This document shows positions 58,615 to 64,000 of a stretch of 64,000 nucleotides of DNA, piece by piece; position 1 is the stretch's first letter, and each line of letters begins with the position of its first letter. The translations under genes and the position numbers were made by a program. The notes beneath the pieces are model-generated. The model had not been told where the DNA came from, did no database searches, and saw only the letters and a list, made by a program, of their open reading frames with translations. Source of the stretch: Capniomyces stellatus. Lineage: Eukaryota > Kickxellomycota > Harpellomycetes > Harpellales > Legeriomycetaceae. The stretch spans positions 1,641,820-1,705,819 of the forward strand of contig LUVW01000001.1 in the NCBI GenBank assembly GCA_001661515.1, in the 5' to 3' direction.

Positions 58615-60002
58615 ATGAGTGCAACTGTAAATGACTCTTATTTATTTATTATATTCATTTTATTTACCCTTCAATCATGAGACTATTGACTCAAAAACAG
58701 TCGTTATTACTATAAATATCAATTCGCTATATTCAAGCCAGGTTACCACTGCTTGAAACAAGCAAACAAAAGGAAACAATAAAAAAAAGAAAGCAAATAA
58801 TAAATATATCTACAATAATACAAAATAGACTATCAAAAGACTATGCGTTGTTGGTTCGGGGCAAATGGGGATTGGAATCGGACTCGTAGCTGCCAGGAAT
58901 GCCAAAATTAATGTCCAGTTTGTTGATTCAAACGCACAGCAATTAGAAAAGGGGTTTAAGTTTATCCGTAAGAGCCTATTTTACTTGTACTTTTGCTATT
59001 TGTGCTTCTAACAGAGCCTATGTGGACTTGGGGGGTTTAGAGTTTTCAATGGCTTGTCTTGGTTTTGTCAAAGACATTCTGTTTTGTTTTTGTAAAATAC
59101 GTTTTGGGGTTTGTTTTTGTTTTGAGGTTTGTTTGGAGCTGACAAGGTGGATGGTTTCTTGTTTTTTAACGTCTTACGAATATGTGTGTATTGTAAAATT
59201 AGAAACATTGCTGGAAAAAGATGTAGCTAGAGGCAGAAGTACAGCGGAGGAAAATGAGAAAATAATGTCCCGTATATCAATGATTTCCAAGCTCAACCTT
59301 GTTGAGAACCCAGATTTTGTGATTGAGGCTGTATCTGAAAACCCAGAGCTTAAAGAAAAGATATTCAGAGATCTGTCTGATATTGTTTCCTCAGACTGCA
59401 TCCTGGCTTCAAACACTTCGTCGATTAGCATAACCAAAATCGCATCAGCTGTCAGGTCACCCCACAATGTCATAGGAATGCATTTTATGAATCCAGTGCC
59501 TGTAATGAAGCTGGTTGAAATCATACCTGGACTGCAAACAAGCCCTCAGACTCTTGCTACTACCCTTGAGCTTGCCAGATTGATGGGGAAGACCACAGCC
59601 GTTTCCCAGGACGTCCCAGGATTTATTGCCAACAGACTTTTGATGCCTTACATTAACGAGGCGGTTATCGCTCTTCAGGAGGTAGACAATGTTAATTTGT
59701 AAATTTATATTTAATGATGGTCCTTTTTGTGCGCAAGCTTTTTCTTTTAACAATTGCATTGTACGCTATAGGGAATTGCAACCAAGGAAGACATTGACAC
59801 TACAATGAAGCTGGGCACCAATGTGCCTATGGGCCCACTGATTCTTGCAGACTTCATTGGTTTGGACACATGTCTAGCAATTATGAAGATTTTGCATACT
59901 CAGCTCGGGGACAGCAAATACCGCCCTGCTGTGCTGCTTCAAAAGTATGTTGATGCTGGATGGCTGGGAAAGAAAAGCGGCAGAGGATTCTATGAATACT
60001 GA
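58615..60002 (+). CDS. 3-hydroxyacyl-CoA (3-hydroxybutyryl-CoA) dehydrogenase
   Basis: NAD-dependent short-chain 3-hydroxyacyl-CoA dehydrogenase of fatty-acid beta-oxidation. Four exons: 58615-58626 (12 bp, MSAT only), 58829-58967, 59203-59681 and 59772-60002, giving 286 aa, the usual length. The Rossmann motif is [12 protein letters not shown], right after the first junction. The catalytic segment has [10 protein letters not shown], then [18 protein letters not shown] with the His and the paired Glu. The C-terminal domain has [18 protein letters not shown] and ends [14 protein letters not shown]. The tiny first exon is inferred: upstream of exon 2 the frame hits TAG, which fits an acceptor, and ATGAGTGCAACT followed by GTAAAT restores a family-like N-terminus. 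No peroxisomal C-terminal signal is present, and no clear mitochondrial presequence. Confidence 0.92.
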
Positions 60003-61805
60003 TTCCATTTACCATGTTGCTTTTGAGTCTTGACTTACATTTACAAATCGACCACTTTAACTATCTCCTACTAGTTTTTTTTTATAGATTATCTTTATTT
60101 AAATAAAGTTAGACTATACACTGACCATTCAACATAACTTTAACAACGTCTAGCAAGCATGTAGTTACAACTAACTTTATGTTTAGGATATCATTTTGTT
60201 CCGTATTTACCCTGCCAAGACTTGATTAAAATAAGCCGATAATTTCATCGACAAAATCAACAATTAGGTTATTTTGTTGATAATGCATAAAGCGAGCAAT
60301 TTAATGGTTAAATAACGAAATAATATTATTTCAATACTACAAAGGGAAATGTTATTCCATGAAATAAAAAGGGAAAAAGTATTCCATAAAATAGTTAGGG
60401 AAAAAGTATTGGCTTGTAATCTTGGCACTAATCTCAGCTGGTTGCAAATCAAAACATCAAGTGACCAAAAAGTTTTGCTTATTCGACTTGAGAAAGCTTT
60501 TCCCTATAAAACTAGAAATAAGAAGCAAAAAAAGACAAAAAGACACAAAAAAAAAAAACAGTAGCATTATTACAACAAATTAAAAGTAGCGACATTCCTT
60601 GGTTTAAAAAAAACATTTCTGCACTTTTCATGCATTTTCAAATGGGTAATATTGGTGTTTGTGCTTTCCAACACAAACGAGTATAGTAAAGTAAAACATG
60701 GTTCAGAAAATCAAAATAAACACTTTTTAGTGAATTTGTGGGTTATCTATTTTTGCTGTTAATTGTTAGAACTGAAACCACTCTTAACCAATTGGAGTAA
60801 TGTGATTTATTTCAGAAAGTTTATGTTTGAAGGTTGTTTAAACAGCATTTGGTTCGGATTTTGTTTTTGTTTTGCTGTTGATACTTGGTTGTTGGTTGAA
60901 AGTATGGTCAGACATTTTCTATTGTGCCAACTGGCAACACGACTATTGTCTACTTGGGCATATTGCTCTAAAATGATTGAGTTGATACAATCAAGTTTAT
61001 TGGAATGTAAGCATGACTACAATAACCTTTCTGACGTGTTTGACTTGTAAGCAAGAAAGTCTCGTGTAATTTGATTGTAGTACCAAGGCTGTTAGGGAGT
61101 TCCAGGGTATTTGTGCTTGGGCTACTAATGCTTTTTTTTCCCACTATAATTATTTGTATGTTTAAACCTCAATAATGGCTGACATCAGCTTTCTTAGTTG
61201 AACTATTTGCTCCAAATTAGTCAACATAAACAGTTATTTATCCGTTAGCGGCAAAATCAATGTCATATTCTAGTTTATCCCCGCCTCCGCCCAGCTAATT
61301 AATTGGTTTGTTTTCAATACTACTGACTGTCACTTTTGCTACTAACTAATTAAGCATATTCTTATACTATTGTTAACGAGAAAAGAAAAAAAATGAAGAA
61401 AAAGAAAAAAAAGACGCATTAAATCATGGCTTCAAACGATGCAATCCATTTGCCAAGTGTTAATTTACCACTTTCAAACAGTTTTACTTTAAAAATACAC
61501 CAAACTCTTTCTTTGCATCAGATCATTACTTTTTGCTTTTGTATCAAGAATAAGAATAATATAAAAGAAAGTAAAGTAAAGTAAAAGAAAAGAAAATATA
61601 CGTATATACATAAAGAGAAATAGTTTTTTTTAGGAAAAAAGGCTATTGGGAAAAGTTCAGTAACGAGTCAAATACACTTTACTTTAAGGTATCTGAGCTA
61701 CACCAAATTATATATTGCGCGCACAAGTACAGACAAGTCAGTACGCTCAAATACCAAACCATTTTCTGTTCTTTGGCAAAGGTTTGATCGATCAAGTTGA
61801 GGCAA
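60003..61805. other. AT-rich intergenic region
   Basis: Several open stretches of 60-95 codons exist, but none resembles a protein family. No RNA gene found. Confidence 0.5.
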
Positions 61806-62969
61806 ATGACGCAAAAAATGGCAAATGATGTTGATACCAGATTGGACCCAAGGTTTCCATTGTTTAACGGGGAGTGGATAAAGTCGGTTCCCAACAAGGA
61901 TAAGACGTTTTCAAAAACAGAGTTTGACGAGCCACACATAAAGAGAAAGATAGCTATTCTCAACAAGCACCCCGAAATAAAGGAGCTAATGGGGTATGAT
62001 GTTCGGACGTCCTATATTACGTTTCTCACAGTTTCGATGCAGATATGTTTAGCATACTACTTTGGACGCGTGTTCACGGGATCCACGCTGACATTTTTAC
62101 TGGCGGCTTATGCAATTGGCGGAACATTGTCGTCGTTGTATGGTGTCATATTCCACGAAATAACACACAATTTGGCAGCCAGAACCAGTTTGCAAAACAG
62201 ATGGGTGGGCATGATAGCAAACATCCCAATGTTGGTGCCTATTTCGCAGTCGTTCAGGAGGTACCATTTAGAGCACCACACGTACCAAGGCGTCAAGGGC
62301 TACGATCCTGATCTTCCGCTGGAGTGGGAGGTCAAGTACGTCGGGAACAGCAAAGTCAAGAAATTCTTTTGGCTAGTTATTTACGGAATTATGTACATAG
62401 GCAGAGGATTGGCAATGCAGAAGCAGATGAGTCGATGGGAGATATACAACGTTATCTGGACTGTGCTGTGCGATATTGTTTTGTATTTCACTGTTGGGCC
62501 AGCAGGGATTCTGTACCTCGTGTGTTCGGTTCTTCTTGGCTACGGACCACATCCTGGGGCAGCACACTTTATACAGGAGCACTATACATTTGTCGATGGC
62601 CAAGAAACCTACAACTATTACGGCTCAGGCAACAAACTTTATTTAAATATCGGGTTCCACAACGAGCACCACGATTTCCACAATATTCCCTGGTCTCAAC
62701 TTCCCAAAGTAAAGGAGATTGCCAAGGAGTTTTATGATGGTATGGCGTATCACGACTCATGGTTCAAAGTGTTGTACATGTTTGTTATGTGCAAAATAAT
62801 TGCACCGCAGAGCAGAGCAGTAAGATCACATGAAGACCACAAATACTCCAGAAAAAATCTCAAAGTCAAATACGATAACTCCGACTTTGACGTCACACCT
62901 GGTATAAACATAAGCAAATCCCTCGAACAAGAATTGGAGGTGGAATATAAAAAACGACTGCATGTTTAG
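61806..62969 (+). CDS. DEGS1: Sphingolipid delta-4 desaturase (dihydroceramide desaturase)
   Basis: Membrane di-iron enzyme that introduces the 4,5-trans double bond in dihydroceramide at the ER. Single exon, 387 aa from the ATG at 61806. The N-terminal Lipid-DES region has HPEIKELMGYDVRTSY, typical of DES1. Three histidine boxes are present: HEITHN (117-122), HLEHH (154-158) and HNEHHDFHN (285-293). NLAARTSLQNRWVGMIANIP and DPDLPLEWEV are also family-typical. Four hydrophobic helices flank the boxes. The C-terminus is charged with no ER-retrieval motif. It fits DES1 rather than the C4-hydroxylase DES2 or Sur2 in overall pattern, though DES2 activity cannot be excluded from sequence. The product feeds glucosylceramide synthesis in most fungi. 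Confidence 0.95.
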   Translation: MTQKMANDVDTRLDPRFPLFNGEWIKSVPNKDKTFSKTEFDEPHIKRKIAILNKHPEIKELMGYDVRTSYITFLTVSMQICLAYYFGRVFTGSTLTFLLAAYAIGGTLSSLYGVIFHEITHNLAARTSLQNRWVGMIANIPMLVPISQSFRRYHLEHHTYQGVKGYDPDLPLEWEVKYVGNSKVKKFFWLVIYGIMYIGRGLAMQKQMSRWEIYNVIWTVLCDIVLYFTVGPAGILYLVCSVLLGYGPHPGAAHFIQEHYTFVDGQETYNYYGSGNKLYLNIGFHNEHHDFHNIPWSQLPKVKEIAKEFYDGMAYHDSWFKVLYMFVMCKIIAPQSRAVRSHEDHKYSRKNLKVKYDNSDFDVTPGINISKSLEQELEVEYKKRLHV

Positions 62970-63335
62970 AGTCGCAGACACCAGCCAATCCGACTCGATG
63001 TAGTTTTGACCAACTCACCGACTGACTAGTTGATTAGTTGATTAGTTGATTAGTTGGTCGGTCAGTTGTTTGGCATATTTCTAAATAGTTTATCATTATT
63101 CTGCTACACATGTCGTTAATACCCAACCGCTGCTGTAAATGTATAAATTATAGACACCTGTACTATACCGTTTATTGCTGTTTCATTTGATTATTTTTTA
63201 AAGTGGTGATGTGGTAGTGCGCCAAGTTTATGATTTATTTCTCATGCAAACAAATAAAATAATTATAAATATCTAAACCGAACAGCATAAAAGCGTAAGG
63301 CCAAATCAACCTGAAAGTAGTAAACTCTCCTGATT
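62970..63335. other. Convergent 3' spacer
   Basis: Between the convergent desaturase and COQ4 genes. An 8-bp TTGATTAG repeat lies at about 63028-63058. Nothing else seen. Confidence 0.6.
63028..63058. repeat. TTGATTAG octamer repeat
   Basis: Three to four tandem copies just past the desaturase stop codon. Confidence 0.8.
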
Positions 63336-63922
63336 TCAGAAAGTGTTTTTGGTTAAAGGGAATACACCCAATTCTTTGCGTAGTTCGTTTATAGGTGTAT
63401 TCCAGTGCTTTTCCCAGTATACATTTATCAAGAGCTTGGAATTTAACCCAACAGCATGAGCCCAAGGCAAGTATAGATTATAAAACTCTGCTTTTTCTTC
63501 CTGATTCAATCTTACTGGCGCAAACAAAGTGGCTAGCAGGCCAACTGGTAAGCCTGTTTGCGAGTACTCAAAGTATTTTACTGCAAGCTCGTGAAGAATA
63601 GATATATTCATTCCCAAAATGGTGTGATAGAAATCATGGACCTGGCGATGACGAAGCATAATATATGCCAGCTCTTCATCATCGATGAACTTTGTGGCCG
63701 TTCTAGTCTCCCAAGTAATGTTATTTGACTTTATATAGTTAAAGTAGCTCCATCCGAGTGTGTTTTCAGGAAGATTTCCCATGGCCTCCCATTCTGAATC
63801 AGTAAAAGATATTCGGGGTCTTTCTTTCAAAATTCTTCTACCCTCTGTATCCATTTTCATTCTGTCACGAAGAGCCTTTATAAAATACATGGAAGTGATG
63901 TCCCCAACCGCCGCAACGTGGT
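63336..63922 (-). CDS. COQ4: COQ4 ubiquinone biosynthesis protein, last exon (5' exons beyond the edge)
   Basis: COQ4 organises the CoQ synthome at the matrix face of the mitochondrial inner membrane and has recently been linked to oxidative decarboxylation of the ring. The visible exon covers about 195 residues. It starts after a TTATAG acceptor ending at 63923, with one base of the first codon in the previous exon (DHVAAVGDITS). Family features are the metal-binding RHRQVHDFYHTILGMN, then LHELAVKYFEYSQTGLP and PWAHAVGLNSK. The C-terminus ends FPLTKNTF. The upstream intron runs into the poly-C tract at 63971, where the window ends, so the N-terminus and targeting sequence are missing. Confidence 0.93.
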
Positions 63923-63970
63923 CTATAACCAAAAGTTTATCAATTCAGCCTCTTTAATATGAAAAAGAAG

Positions 63971-64000
63971 CCCCCCCCCCCCCCCCCCCCCCCCCCCCCC
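63971..64000. other. Poly-C tract at window end, inside COQ4 intron
   Basis: Thirty C residues reach the edge. They lie within the intron upstream of the COQ4 exon, on its non-coding strand. Confidence 0.9.

Noticed and set aside
61081..61800. Possible upstream exon of the desaturase gene
   Set aside because: The desaturase frame from 61806 already has the full N-terminal Lipid-DES region, so no extra exon is needed.

Overview
This window is nuclear DNA from a fungus. The gene content is fungal: a Bud6/AIP3 polarity factor, a Skt5-type chitin synthase regulator with a CaaX tail, an ENA-type cation ATPase, a YIL108W-type metallopeptidase and a fungal-style Tom20. DDX42, DNAJC11, NDUFB9, dynein light chain and perilipin homologues are also present, and ascomycete yeasts have lost several of these. 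Together with the strong AT bias, the short AT-rich introns and the many simple repeats, this points to an early-diverging lineage. Gut fungi of the Harpellales (Kickxellomycotina) would fit, but that placement is an inference from gene content only. There are two small N gaps, each flanked by poly-C or poly-G, and the window ends in poly-C.

Layout, left to right. Positions 1-3624 (-): DDX42-type DEAD-box helicase, 12 exons visible, C-terminus off the left edge. 4068-9319 (-): very long Bud6-like protein, two ORFs probably joined by one intron. 9320-13592: AT-rich and apparently gene-free, with a gap and a 14-bp minisatellite. 13593-17325 (-): tandem pair of PQ-loop vacuolar transporters with identical exon structure. 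18636-20024 (+): GDSL/SGNH hydrolase. 21887-22933 (+): perilipin. 23710-24144 (+): dynein light chain. 24820-26751 (-): unknown disordered protein. 28246-28318 (-): tRNA-Thr(AGU). 28941-29392 (-): NDUFB9. 30771-31748 (-): USE1 SNARE. 32020-34891 (-): DNAJC11. 35282-37945 (-): metallopeptidase with a jacalin-like tail. 40019-43008 (+): dilute-domain protein. 45067-48099 (+): ENA-type P-type ATPase. 49116-51658 (+): Tom20 fused to a MYND/SET-like region. 54991-57417 (+): Skt5-like Sel1-repeat protein. 58615-60002 (+): 3-hydroxyacyl-CoA dehydrogenase. 61806-62969 (+): sphingolipid delta-4 desaturase. 63336-63922 (-): last exon of COQ4.

There is no operon logic. Several genes share themes: mitochondrial import and biogenesis (TOM20, DNAJC11, NDUFB9, COQ4), lipid metabolism (perilipin, desaturase, hydroxyacyl-CoA dehydrogenase, GDSL hydrolase), polarity and cell wall (BUD6, SKT5, dilute-domain protein, dynein light chain) and ion or amino-acid transport (ENA, PQ-loop pair). 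I reconstructed the introns by hand from reading frame and family similarity. All 33 acceptors end in TAG and 30 of 32 visible donors begin GTA.

The most unusual observation is the Tom20 receptor carrying a C-terminal SMYD-like region in which the SET catalytic motif appears degenerate. I found no defence system, CRISPR array, intact transposon or rRNA.
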